A stretch of DNA of 64,000 bases from Scleromitrula shiraiana. Taxonomy: Eukaryota; Ascomycota; Leotiomycetes; Helotiales; Sclerotiniaceae. Shown here one piece after another: positions 11,113-24,758 of the stretch. The translations under genes and the position numbers were made by a program. The notes under the pieces are model-generated. The model was not told where the DNA came from. It was given only the letters and a program-made list of their open reading frames with translations, and did not search any database. Each line of letters opens with the position of its first letter. Within the stretch, counting starts at the first letter, position 1. Where the stretch lies: positions 1,550,001 through 1,614,000 of the forward strand of contig JABELC010000004.1 of the NCBI GenBank assembly GCA_028455995.1, written 5' to 3'.

Positions 11113-14100
11113 TGCAGAAGAAGTCGAGAGTAATAAAGGATGACAACAAGAAGCAGCTATTCATAAAAGATACCGAGATGATAAAAGAGTATGAAACAAT
11201 AGGTAGGCATCTGGGTACTCTATATCTTTCATCAGACTTATAGGCATTACTGGTAGTTGCTGTGCCATATGCACTTCTCTGTCGATAATTTACTCGGTTT
11301 GGAAAGAGGGAAAAAAGAAAATCATAGCGCGTGCAATGTGCCAGATGTGATAGCAAACAGCAGGAATGTATCTATCAGTACGTTGGGACTTCTTCCCAAC
11401 GCTGTTCACTTGCAAACCATCACATCTTCAACCCTCCAACAATCCTCGCACCAGACTGTAAAAACAAAAATTCAAATGCGGGCTTGCCTTAACCATGAAA
11501 TTGCAGAAGACGGAAATATAATAATTGTTCGAATCAAGACTTGAACGATTTAAATATGGCCTCACTGGCCGTTTATCGTTGAAATTGGAATCTGTGGTAA
11601 AGAGCACGTCCTGACGGGAAGATGAGACGCGCCAATTTTTCCGTTTGCACGCATAAAATTGTGCAATATGCATTTACGCCTTGCATAAAACATAAACTTC
11701 AAACGATCAATTGCGATGATTCAACACGAACAATACCTACCAGTACATAAAATTCATTCAATATTCATGATCTGCTCGTCTCCGAGATACACATCTCATA
11801 AATTGAATAGCATCTTCTCAGCCTACTAAACCATCCCGTCTCAATCCCCAGACTTCGGCTCACCAGGACCAAGCCGTGTACCCAAGTACACCGACCGGGC
11901 CGGACCAAGCCAAGCGCAACCAGCGCGGATCGGATAATCACACCCGATACATACTGAAAATAGCTACAAATCCCATTCATCCAAACTTACAAACCAAGCA
12001 AGTTAGGGTTTTCGGCAAAAATACCGTATGATTCTATATATATCTTCACTTGATCCATCGATCTGCATCCGCATTGGCAAAGATGATGAATTGATCATTT
12101 GTTGCATATCTGTAATCCGAGGGTATATATAGTATTTCTATCTATATCTTCCCAAGGTTTGATGAAATTGAATTAGAATTAGAATTAGAATTAGTGGGTG
12201 GGCTGACCTATAATTGGTATTGAATTTTTCGGGTTCGGTGGGATGGGAATTGGGAGGGGGGAATGATACACGTGGTATTTTGGTGGAAGGATTAAAGAAT
12301 GCAAGGGATGAGGAAAGAAAGGTTATTGATCCTTCTTTACTGTAACGCACTTCTATACACTCACCGTTTTGGTTGAGCGACCGAACCGACCGAGGTATTT
12401 TCACGGAAAGTGATACAATATGACATAGTACGATGATATGATGTGATAGCTGATAAGATCCCAAATACGAAAGCGACGGCTAAGGAAATTCGTGGCACTG
12501 TTATCACGGTACTGTTGGGGAAGGAGGGGCACGGTAGATGACGATTATGATGACGAATCTTAATTGAATCGCACATGTGCATATTAAGCAACTGCGCAAA
12601 AAAGAGAAAGATACTCGACTCGACTCGAGCGATCGGACAAGAACTGCTTCTTCCCACCCGAGTAGAGTTTCTCTTTTCTTCGTGAGGCTGAGAAAATTCC
12701 CTCTTCCAAAATTTAATGACGACAATGACGCAAAATATGATTATTCTAAATCCAAAACATGTCAACTCATATCCCTAAAAATTGGTATTATATATCATAT
12801 TATATTATATGTTTCAGATATATGAACGGGACGGACAGACGGGTAAACGTGGAAGCCTAATTTTGGCGGCTGGGCTGCATGTGGGATGGAATGGGAAAAA
12901 TGGAATGAGGTGATTGGTACCGTGGGATTGGGCTGGAGGGAGCTGAAACGTAGCGTGGTTTGTTGGGTGGGAGGGATGTAAGCGTGATCAGGTTGGTATT
13001 GGTATTGTTCGGATTTGAATTTGGATTGTTGATGAGGAGAGAATATTCGGATTTTTGGAGACTTGGGATGGGCTGAATGAGGGAGTTGGGGAGTGGGGAT
13101 GAGAAAATGGGAATCGGAGTGAGATCATGGATGGGTTACATGATATATCATATGTGGATGGAAATGGGGTGAGGTGAGATGAGATGGGTATGGAGAACTT
13201 TACGGTGTGGAGTGATAGGTAGATAGAGTTGCATTGGATTATCGTTATCGGAGTATTGATACTGTGATAGTGATAGTGAATAATTAGATGAGCAGGTTTT
13301 TAGAAGAAGAAGAGGGGTGGTATTGTTATGGGATGGTACGGTAGTAGTTTGTGGAAGGTGACCCTGGGGAGGAGGAGACATCTGCATTGGATGGATAGCT
13401 TCGGTATTGGTGGGGTATGGTGAATGATGTCTGGGATGGGAACGAAAGCGAGGAATAGATCAGATTTCTGCAGTGTTTTGAAGTGTCGATGTCCAGACTA
13501 GCCAATGTGAATGAATGGACAAATGACTCCCGGTAAGTATGTGTAGACGTATTCAAATTACAAACAACATCTCGTTCGAAACCTCTAAAAACTCTCACCC
13601 ACGACTCTAAGTTACCATGCCTAGGAGACGAAACAACAAGGCTAGTACTACACCAACAAGGAAAGAACACCCAAAACATGAAACATAACGAAATCAACAT
13701 GACAGCGGCAGAAGAAAAACATATGATAGGGCAATTCCGATGGGGAGCTTATGCGGTATATGCATAGGGAGGAAGTAATTATATAGGGATATAGATCCTT
13801 TCAACAAGTAGATATTTCAAGCATTGACTGTTTCGTGAAAGAGGGGGGAAGAGAGTGTGGGGGGTCTATTTTAGGATTTCATGGGTATGCGAGGTAAATA
13901 AGCATTTGAGCGAATGGGGTAAAGGTAAGGTATGTATGATGTGATATGGGTTTTGTATGTGAGCTTTCTGGAAGATGTTTGTTTGAATGGTTTCTTATTG
14001 CCATTAGGAGTTAGTAGTATGGCATGGGATGCATGGATATTTTGTCATAAATTTTAGGGAATGAGGGGTGAAGGGATGGGATGAATGGGTTCTAGATTTT

Positions 14101-15471
14101 GCATGTTATACTTCTCGTTATTGGTCGAAACTTGGAATTCTATAATGAAATTGTGACATTCCCATTATGTAGTAGTATTGCTTATATTCACCTACCCCTA
14201 TTGACTTCAAGGATATTTCAAGAATGAGGTTAATGTATAGAAACGTTGGAGACCCTCGAGATGACCATTCCATAATTGGGAAAATCATCTGATAATTATT
14301 ATGAGCAGATATAATGCTACACTTCCAGCCCTTGCAGCATTCGATCCCCTAGCTCAAGACGCACTTCTGAGAGAGAAATGGTAGCAGAGTGTGACTACAA
14401 ACACACTGGTAGATAAACTGATGTGATGGGTATTGGAGCAAGTATGTGTATATGGTGCTTACACATAGAATTTGTAAGCGGGTAAGTCAGGGAAAGGAAG
14501 GAGTGCAATGCCTGAGTATAATTGCAAGACTAATCATAAGACAATTGATGTCATTGGCATGATGACGTTCAGGATGATTCATCGACCCACGTTGACTCGT
14601 TGACGGTATATTCTCTGGGATTTGAAGAGCAAGAAATCTCAGCTACAGCATACTTGCTAGGGCGATTCGTGCATAGACAGTTCCATAAATTTGAATTCGA
14701 GCCACTATATAATGACATCAGAACCATATCGAACAGTTGCTCACTACAACTTTTGTGATTCGATAAGTTACGTGCTTAGTAGTCCACCCAGGGAACCTTC
14801 CCTTCTAAGTAGTAGGCTCACGCTTCTTCGGGTTCCAGACAACATGGGATGCCTTTCAGATTATGCTGGCACCATGCAGATACATTTTGGTCCAAAGTTT
14901 CAAGTAAGCTCATAAAGAATGAACAGGTAACACCCATATACATTGGTTCCTAGTTGATTTATGCGCCCACCCATGAAACTTATGATCCATGGCAGTTGAT
15001 GTGCTCATCTGAAGTAAGCTTTACTACATCATCGATTGAGAACATTTCAATATACTATAGGTATTACATATGGAGAAACCTATATCAAAAATGTTCTGTG
15101 TAAGGTATGTGGAGAACAATAAGTCGGAGATAAAGGAAGGTAGTGAGACATACCCACTTGAGAGGTTCAGATGGACTCCACATCTCGAAAACGGGTGACA
15201 TTGGATGAAGCGGCTCCACGCATGATCATACTGTAGATCTTACAACGGGTATCGTACAACGCCATAATAAAGTTAACTTATTGGATGCATCAACAAATTG
15301 AAAGTACCCAAGTAGATGAACAAAAACATATGTATTGTCATGGGATCGTTGTTAGACAATTGTAGACAACACTTTTTGTCCAGCGAATGGAGTACTCTAA
15401 AATTAGAAAGATACTTAGATGCAGGTATTGTTTTGAAATACCTGATTTGAAATTCTGATGAATTTGTCATA

Positions 15472-15494
15472 CTCTCTCTCTCTCTCTCTCTCAT
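15472..15494. repeat. (CT)n microsatellite
   Basis: Perfect CT dinucleotide run of 23 nt. Confidence 0.85.
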
Positions 15495-16819
15495 GGACAG
15501 CATAAACGTTAACAAGTAACAAGGAGTAAGAGAGCAAGCAAGGACCGAGTTAAGTATATGTTCCCCGGGGCTCCCGTTTCGTTGCATGTATGGTGCTACC
15601 CTAAATAACCTTGGGGATGACATTTATAGATGATAGATCAAACACCACTTGATGATATGATTCAAACAACATTGACCTATAAGAAGGATGATAATGATCG
15701 TGATGATAATGATGATGATGGTGATGATATAGTTAAAAATAACTCTGTACATGAACTGTATTGAGTTGTTGTGTAGATGTTGTGATGATATTTCAATTGA
15801 TGATACCTTTAAAGTATTAGAATACGGAAACGGAGGTGATGTTTCCGGGTACAAAATGATGATTTTGTATCAATTCCTGTGTAACTTTCTTAACATCTAA
15901 TGTTTCCTTATTAACCCGCATTATCTGTGACCGACCAGAGGGAATACATAGCCCGGAAATATTAACCAATAATCTTGGTATAATGTATGCATAGATACCT
16001 AGGTACCTTTCTGCATAATATCTACTATATACAGTACAATGTACTTATTAGGTACCTACATAGTAGGTAGTTATAGTAACACAACGGTGGCGGGTATTTA
16101 TATGTGATACAAGATACATACATACACGTGAAGTAGACATCGGATGAAAATTATTAGAAGGAAAAAAGAAGGCAAAAGAAAAAGGAAAAGGAAAAGGAAA
16201 AGGAAAAGGAGAAGGAGAAATAGGATTGGGAAAGAATTGAACGAATAAACATGATCTGCTTCAGGGTACGAGGTATGAATTTGATGGAAGCAATTCCCAA
16301 TTGGAATCCCCCTGAAATATCCTTAGCATACCTAGGTACAGTGGCTACAGTATACCAACCAATATTATAATATAAGTACGGGGATTTTTAAGCTATTTGA
16401 GCCGACACTAATACCTTGAAATTTCTATAACTTCAACATAGATTCTACAGTACCATGAATGTTCCATCTCACATCAGAAAATAGATTGTGAATCTGATTT
16501 CTGATGTTTGGATATATGTACGGTATGGAAGTACAAATTACATACATAGCCTAGCCACTTTGCCACATATTCATATATTCATATATTCGTATATTCGTAA
16601 GTAAGTAGTAGGATCAGAAGTTATTAGTATTGTACGCTCGGATGGTAACTCTGCCAGCCATGTCTGATAGTCTACTGCACCAAACTCTTAGATGACATAT
16701 CCTAAAATCTCGTGTCTGTGCTGTGCTTCTGTTGTTGTTGCTAAACGTTCTTAACAATACTTAAGTTCCGTATTATGTATGCTAGGTAAGGATAGCTCTT
16801 CTCACTAGCTAGTGAGTTG

Positions 16820-16912
16820 CAACCCTCTTCCCCCCCTCCCCCTTGAAGCTTTTGAAGATCTTCCCTCTCCCCCTTCCCCTTGAAGCTTTTAAAAGATCTT
16901 CCCGGATCTTTG
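16820..16912. repeat. two-copy 38-bp tandem repeat
   Basis: The core CCTTGAAGCTTTT occurs at 16841-16853 and again at 16879-16891. Both copies are preceded by C-rich pyrimidine runs and followed by GATCTTCCC. The two copies differ by small changes. Confidence 0.8.
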
Positions 16913-19900
16913 CAGAGGCCTACTCGCTAAAAAGAAAAAGGGAAGGCATGAACGCTTTAACTGCGCCTAGATTGATGATTAGAAAAAGTTTCTTCAAGAA
17001 GATTCAGCCAAAGTTTTGACAGTAAATACTCCTTGGAAGTTCGAAATTATCATCAGATTTCTCACACGAATTGAGGTCATCAAATTTTCTATACTATTTA
17101 AGGAAAAGTGTCCGATCCCTTCTTACCTTACGGAAAGTAAGTAAGCCCTTGCCCTTGCCCTTGCTGATGATCTCGAAGCAACCCGATCTTATGGCAGTGC
17201 ATGATCCTAGTAGAACATGAAACACAAGTTGTCGACTTATTCTACATGAAAGAATAACCAATCATATACTCAAGTAGAGTTGAAGATGAGAGAACAAAAT
17301 GCAGCTTTTTCTATCTTCCATCTTCTGTGGTACAAGGTATACAGAACAGAAATTGTGACGATTTTCATTGCCAAGTACCGATGGATACCTATGTATGTAC
17401 ACTATGTATGTACACTATGTATGTACATAGTAACATGATAGAATAGATAGTTCGTACATATATAGAATGGAAAAGCCACCGGGTATGCAAACTGAAGCCC
17501 ATTCATCCATTCTTACGATATCATTCACACTGCCACTACGGAATCGAACTATCTGACCTACCCAGTTATCTGATGACGACACAGATTCAATATATTGTAC
17601 TGTACGGTAGCTGTATAGATCAATAGATAAGTGATAATATATGAGAAATAAAATGATGTATCTTTCTTTACTTTCGTACTTACCTAGTAAACCTTGAATA
17701 TCCCGACCCGGAGCTTCATCAAGTAACAAGTTCATACCATCCCTCTCCTCCGCATTGAAGGATGTGCTGGCAACAATAGCAACAAGCAACAACATTCAGT
17801 ACCTAGTAGCATAGCTGAACACGGCGAGAATAGAAAATCAATATGATTTGAAAATTGTATTGGATGTAAGTCTTATGAACATAAACAAAATACTCAATCT
17901 TTCCGCAAAAGTCTACTGTGCCATGCACATAACCTATAACCCCTTCTGCACTGCAGCTGTCATCAAAGTGGCAGTAGTTCCACAACATAGTCACGATGGC
18001 AAAGACATTTATTCATAGGTCAGCCTCATGTGGATGGGATACTTTACTACTTTATACGAAGGTACATTCTGCTTCCGCGTGGCTGCAAGCATGAGGAACG
18101 AAATGTGCAAAATTCTACAGCCAACACCCGATGGTGTAAGTGTAATAGAATTTCATCATTTTCTCGTGAACCCTGAACTAACCAATTATGAATTGTCAAC
18201 CACCAACCACATTAATTTTTTTTTATAGAAAATCCGAAAATATATGATTATTTTGAATACATTTTGTCCCTTTTCTCCCTTTTATCCCTTTCTTCCCCTT
18301 TCAAACAGATTGAAAGAATAGGAAAATAAAAAGTTTCAGAATAGGTAAAATATGAGGTACCAAGTATTCAGGTAAGAAGAACCGATGCACTCGGACTACC
18401 GAACCTGCATCTGTCCGTAGGCTAGAATACACCTGGGCATACTATACCATACTATATCATACTATACTTAGATACCATACATAACAGATCTACAGAACAA
18501 TACATAGTAGCATAGTAGGGAAGTAAAATGGTCAGACATAACGCCAGTCAAAATTATCAATTGAATGAAACTTCCGAAATCAATCGTTCGCCTTGACGTC
18601 AAATATCCCACCCAAAATATTAAACTTTTTACCTATACAATTTAGTAGACAAAAATAAAATAAAGGAGAAGAAAGGGGGGGGGGCGAGAAGGTTCGAGAG
18701 GAAAACAGTATTCTTTAGTGATGGTCATGGTGGATGTTACCGGTATGTATGTACTCTTTGAATCGAACTATTCGGAAACATTGGCCAAGTCAATTTCATA
18801 TGATTTGCTACAAACCTCAGATGCTACCTTTCCTTAAGCATGAAATACTTTTCTCGTTTCCCTTACTCGCAACAGTTTCTTATAAAGTTCTTTGTGGAGA
18901 ATTTGGGGTCAATCGTGTGTTGTATCAAATTGTGATTCACCATAACCCGGGTGAGGAAAGATCCAAGTGTTCAGATGATGATCTCCCATCTTCCCATCTA
19001 AGAGAAATCTCGAAACACAGCGCGGCCATACTGCCACACGGCCACAAATACATGGATCTATCGAACACAAAGGCCAGCCAAGATGAGTTCATTCTTTAAC
19101 TTAGAATCTAGGACCCCTGGTCTTTACTATCGACAAGGCTCCGAAGATGGGCCCAAGTCAGCGCATGGATCAGGCGTGGTGGATGGTGGGAGATAAAAAA
19201 AATATACTGTATGTACTTATTGAAAGAGAGTGTGGGGAATGTTAACATCAAACATTGGACAAGTCCCGTCTTGCTAGTACATTCAATGCACTTATGCAGC
19301 TCATGCCTTTTGAGAAACTGGACTGGGCTTTCCAGCTTCATATCCCCCCCCTCCTCAAATTGTCCAATGTGCTTACAGCACAACAACTTACTCATAGTTA
19401 TGTCGGTCGCCGCTCATTACCCTCTTCTTCAGTTGTTTCTATTCCACTATCCGGCCACGCATACCCGAACCAGCCCTACCTTACCTTTAGTAATATCAAT
19501 CGTCCTTGGCTTCATCCTATCTTTTTGGACTACTGTACTTACTTGACTTCGGAACCACTTTGTTTGTTAACTTGCCCTTTCAAGGTTATCGTTGAATATA
19601 CTCCGAACTCAAATATCCTCGACATAAACTTGTCAATATAACAGTTCTATGAACAGCTAGCTCAAATGTGTACATGAAGCATCGAACAATCGTCCCATTG
19701 TGTTCGACTCGCCTGATCTATCAAATATCCAAACAAGCAGACCTTATGCGAGTCCAAGCTGTAAAGCGTCAACGTTTCGACACAGCATAGGATTATCTCA
19801 TTGTTTCCTCCGGGCCCTGGTAGATCCGCTGGACATACTATCAGGTCAGATGTTTGGACGATATCCACGATACACTAGGCTTCGCAATAGCTGTTTCGAA

Positions 19901-20372
19901 CGTGTCCGATGAGGTCAATGCATTGTCGGACATCGATCTAACTATAAGCTTAGTCTTGTCAATTCGCAAAGAGTCCGGATTAGAACCATTGTTTTCTATA
20001 CAGTATCACTCTATCGAAGTCTATCTGAACTAGGAACGGTCCTTGTCAGTCAAGTCCTTTAGTTCAGTACAAATCTGAAACATCCTACATCACTCAATAT
20101 ACTTTATTGCCACATATCCTCCACCTTCTTGCTCTGGATTGGAAGCCCAACAGAGTCTTCAAAAAGGAAGTTCTTATTGTGAACCAACAAAAAGGATAAC
20201 TGACTTTGTCAAAACTATCTAACAACGTTTGGGAGAAGGGAGATTAAGAGCGAAGAATCTCCATGAGAAGAACTGATACAGAATCCTGCTGCGCAGTGGA
20301 CATATTCGTTGGATAACCGGAAAATTGGGCTGATCTTCTTCGACTGATCTTTTTGATTCTATCTCATTCAAG

Positions 20373-23006
20373 ATGGACGTCACTTCTTTATTGAATACCA
20401 GCAATGTTGCTGCTGAGCGGCAAAGGCAGGAAGAACGACCTACACTACCCTCGAGGAACCGGACACCATGGGACGCTGGTGGATATTCACTACCTATCAA
20501 TACAATAAATCATTCGGCAATTTCAAATTTTCCAAATTTTAGTACTGGAGAAGGGGCTGGGCAATACCATCCGATTCACTTGTATGATTCACAACTGGTG
20601 GACTCCTCGAAATCACCCCATCACAAATTTTCAGACAGTCGTAGTAGTTTATCCTCTTTTACTTCTACGACTAATTCTACAACAAACTCAACCACCCATA
20701 GCAGATATTCTTCTATGAGCACGGTCAATAGTAACCAACCTTTTGTTTTTCCAAATAACGCCAATAATATTTTCCTTGAAAAGTCCACCGAATCAAGTCG
20801 AGCTTCTGAGAGTTCAACAACACCGCAGATAGGCTGTCATTCCGAACCAGCATCTCCAGCATCTCCTCACGATACGAGAGGGGTTGTGATAGCATCTCCT
20901 ACAGAATCGCTAGACGCACTTGCAGCTATTGCTGAGCAACACCTTTCGCAGAAATCACCCAACAATAAATATCGATCTCAAAGTTTAGCAAATTTCCCGA
21001 CGGCAAAAATGCTTGAGGACATTGATTCCATTAAAATCGACGTAGACCGCCCAGGATCACCTAGCGACGCCATGTTAATCAAGCGCAATAGACAGGCAGA
21101 GGGTTCTGACAACGGTGAAGTTTCAGATCGTTCAGATAATGAAAAGTAAGCTCATCTTATAACTCCATCCTATATAATATTAATCTGATCATTTGAAATT
21201 TTGCTCTATTCTCAACTCAACTAACTTTGAAACAGATCGAGTCAGAATCTACGTGCTCCTACTTCTCATAGAAGAATTATCTCGGCACCGGATTTTGCTG
21301 CAGATGTTCCTAATGCTACAAATATTAGTAGGCAAAATGGCAGAGCGCAATCTGGATCGGTTGATGGTTCTGCCGCATCTCCAGCTCCAGACCACCAACA
21401 AGAAGCCGGCTCTGCAGCAGGCTCAGCTTTCGATGTTGAAGAATCTCAAGCTCCAATCGACGATACTGTTGATCTAAATTCACCAATTGTTTGTATGTAC
21501 ATGCCGAATTGCGACACTGGTTCGCAACTACGAAAGGCAATCTCTCATATCTTTGGTCGCAACAAGATGTGTACCCGACTCATTCCCCAATCTGTTTGGG
21601 TTCACTACTGTCGCAAGCATTATCAACGCAGCAGATATCGCAATCCTAAGGAATACGCTAAGCTACAGTGCGATTTAGTTCAATCACAGATCCGCCGCGT
21701 TCACGATTGGAGTGAACAAAACTTAAATCATGGTGAGCCCGGTGTTGTACACGATTGGGGTTTGGCTGTTCGAAAGCGTGAGCAAAAAAGACTCGATGAA
21801 TTAGCTGGCTCGAACCGAAAGCGTCGGGCTACGTTTGACCATGATGATGATGCCGAGGGAGACGATGATCTATCAGCAAACAACCGTCCTGCTACTGCGG
21901 TCCCAGATTGGTTGATAGGTTTATGCGGAAAGGGATATACCACAACGGATATCTTGGGTATCTTCAACCGTCTTCATAACGAAATTCTTAATGATGTCAT
22001 GCCTTGCTTTCCCGACATCGAGATCCTCCCAAATATCATTGTGGATCAAGATGAACCTAAGTCACCTAAGGGGTATGCTAAGCGAAAGCCAGCTAGCACT
22101 GCACACAAGCGTTCGCAATCTCTTGGTGGCGCGGTCAATCTACGACCACAAGCTTCTTTCTCTGCACCAGATCGTCGCATGAGCCAACCTGTTTGGACGG
22201 GTCCAAATTCAAATCCGAATCTAAACCCACAATCTGTTGCACCAGGCGGCCTTCACAATTCTCCTTTAAAGCGTCGTCGTGGAAACGAGTCGATGGAAGA
22301 TGGTTCTTCTCATCAATTTTCACAGCCTTTCAGTTTTGGCCGTCGTCCAGTTGGATCCACTCATCGTCCTCCTTTTAGTGGCATAGATGAGAATGGTAGT
22401 CAGAACGACATGAACCAGAACCAACATAGAGGTAACCCAATGATGCGAGGCAGGTCATATGGCTCACAAGCTGGTCATCAGGCACCATTAGCGGCACCAA
22501 TCCCGCAAAGAATGCCCTCCAGGCTGGTATATAGCCAATATGATACAAGCAACGAGCTTAACATGCGTGGTTCTCGGTCAACTCACCAACGATCTCAGTC
22601 AGATATGTCATTCCTTACTCGTGCTCCAATTCATCAGGTGATGACTGGCCCACAATATATTCAGAATCCTGAATTTCAGATGCCACAGTACCAGCAGTCA
22701 GGCTATTCTGGTCCCCGACCATACCAAAACCGCAGCTCGTATCAACCTATACAAAGTGACGCACAAAATGCCATAAACAATCATTTTGCCCAACAACACA
22801 TGCATACCAGACAGAATAGTTCTCCAATGATTCAACAACATCTCTCATCACCAGCAGGAGTAGGCATTGCACGCCGCAGTCCATCTGTAGCTGGTCAGGG
22901 CGACACTGCTACTTCAGCTAATCAACCAAGCGCTCCTCGACCAGCTGGAACTCCCAATTCAAGAAACAGATTTGGGGGAGCTGCAAATGGCCAACGTTTT
23001 GAATAA
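20373..23006 (+). CDS. large Ser/Gln/Pro-rich putative regulator (ORP1-like)
   Basis: Two exons, 20373-21145 and 21236-23006, 847 aa. The intron (21146-21235) has donor GTAAGC, branch CTAAC and acceptor CAG, and the join keeps frame. Residues 1-360 are Ser/Asn/Thr-rich and probably disordered. A compact conserved-looking block follows at about residues 340-420: a Cys/His-bearing segment (CMYMPNCDTGS, IFGRNKMCTRLIPQSVWVHY, CRKHYQRSRYRNPKEY) and a helix with QIRRVHDWSEQN. Next come a basic stretch (SNRKRRATF), an acidic patch and a second folded segment (VPDWLIGLCGKGYTTTDILG). The C-terminal 330 residues are Gln/Pro/Ser-rich. The layout resembles a transcriptional regulator. I recall fungal proteins of this kind being labelled ORP1-like, but this is weak recall and function is unknown. 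The CxxxxC...C...CxxxH spacing could bind a metal. Confidence 0.8.
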
Positions 23007-24662
23007 CAACTTCAAGGGATTTAATTTGCACATTTTACCAGGCAGATAATTCCTTCAAGTTCTTCGCACACGCTTAGGTTCTTTTGCTTACCTTCTACAT
23101 ATCTTCTTTATGATACCCATATTCTACTTCCTTCAATACACCCACCATGGCAAACAACTCTTTTTTTGTTCTCATTATACTCTTCTCCTTACTCTGTTAG
23201 GATGAAGCGTAATTTTAAGATTAGGGATGAAGATTTTCAGACGGTCGTATTGATTTAATTCCTTGGTTCTCCACATTTACTCAACGGCACACAATCAAAT
23301 TTACTTCTCTACTTTCCTACGATTTATTCAGACGACTCTTTCAATTCTCTTGCTTTTTGGATGATGGGACTTAATATGGGAAAGGAACCTAGTCGCATAC
23401 ATCCTACAATATTTTACTCTGCCTTTCTATGTATGGACACACATATGTAATACCTCTTTATTTCGCACACATTGGCATACAACCACCACGCAAATATTTA
23501 TTTTCCTTATATCTTGTTTCCTTTGTTATTTTCAGGATTTACAGCATAGCATTCATGGAAGTACGGATGGGGTGGATGGCGAAAAAAATTATCATAGGCG
23601 TTGAGGAAAATGAGACAAAAAACGGTTAGACTTGCTTGCTTGCGTTCAAGTGTCCCTGGAGGATTTCTTTATGTTTTTTTTGATCTTTTTGTTGCGAGAT
23701 TATTTACCCTTTCCTTTCGTTTTGGTTACTGAAAGGCATTTTGGGGAGGATTTTGGGAGTTTTGAATGTGGATTGCTAGCGAGACTTTTTTTTTCTTTTG
23801 CTCTTTACTTCTTTTAAGTCTGCGAGTACATATTGCATACATATTATTGGATGCGCGAAATCACTGCACTGGCTTTACTGGTTGGTGTGAAGTGAGGTGG
23901 GAAAGGAAAGCAGAGGGGAAATACAATGACACTTAATTAATGGCCTTACCTATATTGTTGATCGGAGATTGATTTAGTCCGGGAATGGATATCAGTATGT
24001 TCTTTCCTTAAGGGATCGATCTATTCGACATTTTCTTGCTCTACTTTATTTTCGGGATATATAATGGTATTTGGACATGGTGTGGTGGTGGATATGTGTG
24101 GATGGAGGTTGATACGATATGGGAATGTTGAATATAATGATGATGGCGGCTATTAGGCTCGGTTTACGATATAGTCAGTCAGTCAGTGGATCGGTCAGAT
24201 AATGAGTAACTTTAGATAGCACAATGAGTTGTCTACAATGAGGTTTTTTTTGGTGGCTTTGTGGAATGATATGATGATAGTAATATTAATTCATCTTTAA
24301 TTTGGACTGATAATAAGTCAAATATAGATTTATGAGAACTACTGACCAACCAACCAACTAACCATCTAACATCTATCCTCCAAACAACCAAGCAAAATAA
24401 CACTAATACTACAATACTGCAAGTCACAACATCAGATCAGATCAGACCAAACCACACTAACCCACTCCAGTCCAAACAGATACGAAACCCCAAACCCACG
24501 GTCCCTTGCTATCAAACAAGAAAGGAAACGTCACATCTATCTAAGCATCAGTCCATCCGTACAAAAAGAATAGAATAGGAAACCTGTAACATCAAACATC
24601 CAAACATCTGCTTAACCCGAGGTACTACTAAGTAGCCTTAACTTAGATCAGACCGTTGTTGA

Positions 24663-24758
24663 AAGGAGCTTAAATCCCCTAGTCTCGCAATGGCCGGCCC
24701 GCCGTGGAGCGACTTTGAAGCTCCTTCGTGGAGGGCTACGCGAATCGCCGACGATTAG
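24663..24758 (+). other. GC-rich inverted-repeat patch with 22-codon ORF
   Basis: AAGGAGCTT near 24663 and its exact reverse complement AAGCTCCTT near 24719 could pair around a GC-rich loop containing GGCCGGCC. A tiny reading frame (ATG at 24690, TAG ending 24758) overlaps it. In an otherwise AT-rich 4-kb intergenic stretch this local structure stands out. It could be a structured RNA, a peptide ORF or chance. Confidence 0.25.

Larger units (their letters stand above)
11113..20372. other. 9-kb gene-poor region
   Basis: No convincing coding region. The open frames in it (for example 11257-11544, 18734-19099 and 19255-19641) have no recognisable domain, poor composition and no clear splice partners. 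Simple repeats: GAATTA (12170-12194), TC (15472-15494), GATGAT (about 15687-15730), AGGAAAAGG (about 16175-16212) and TATGTACAC (about 17392-17425). There is a two-copy 38-bp repeat at 16820-16912 and several AGGTACCT palindromes around 16000-16060. The right part is probably promoter and long leader for the gene at 20373, and relics of other genes may be buried here. Confidence 0.5.

Noticed and set aside
18734..19641. Frames of 95-128 aa in the gene-poor region
   Set aside because: No recognisable motif, overlapping frames on both strands, and no supporting splice signals.
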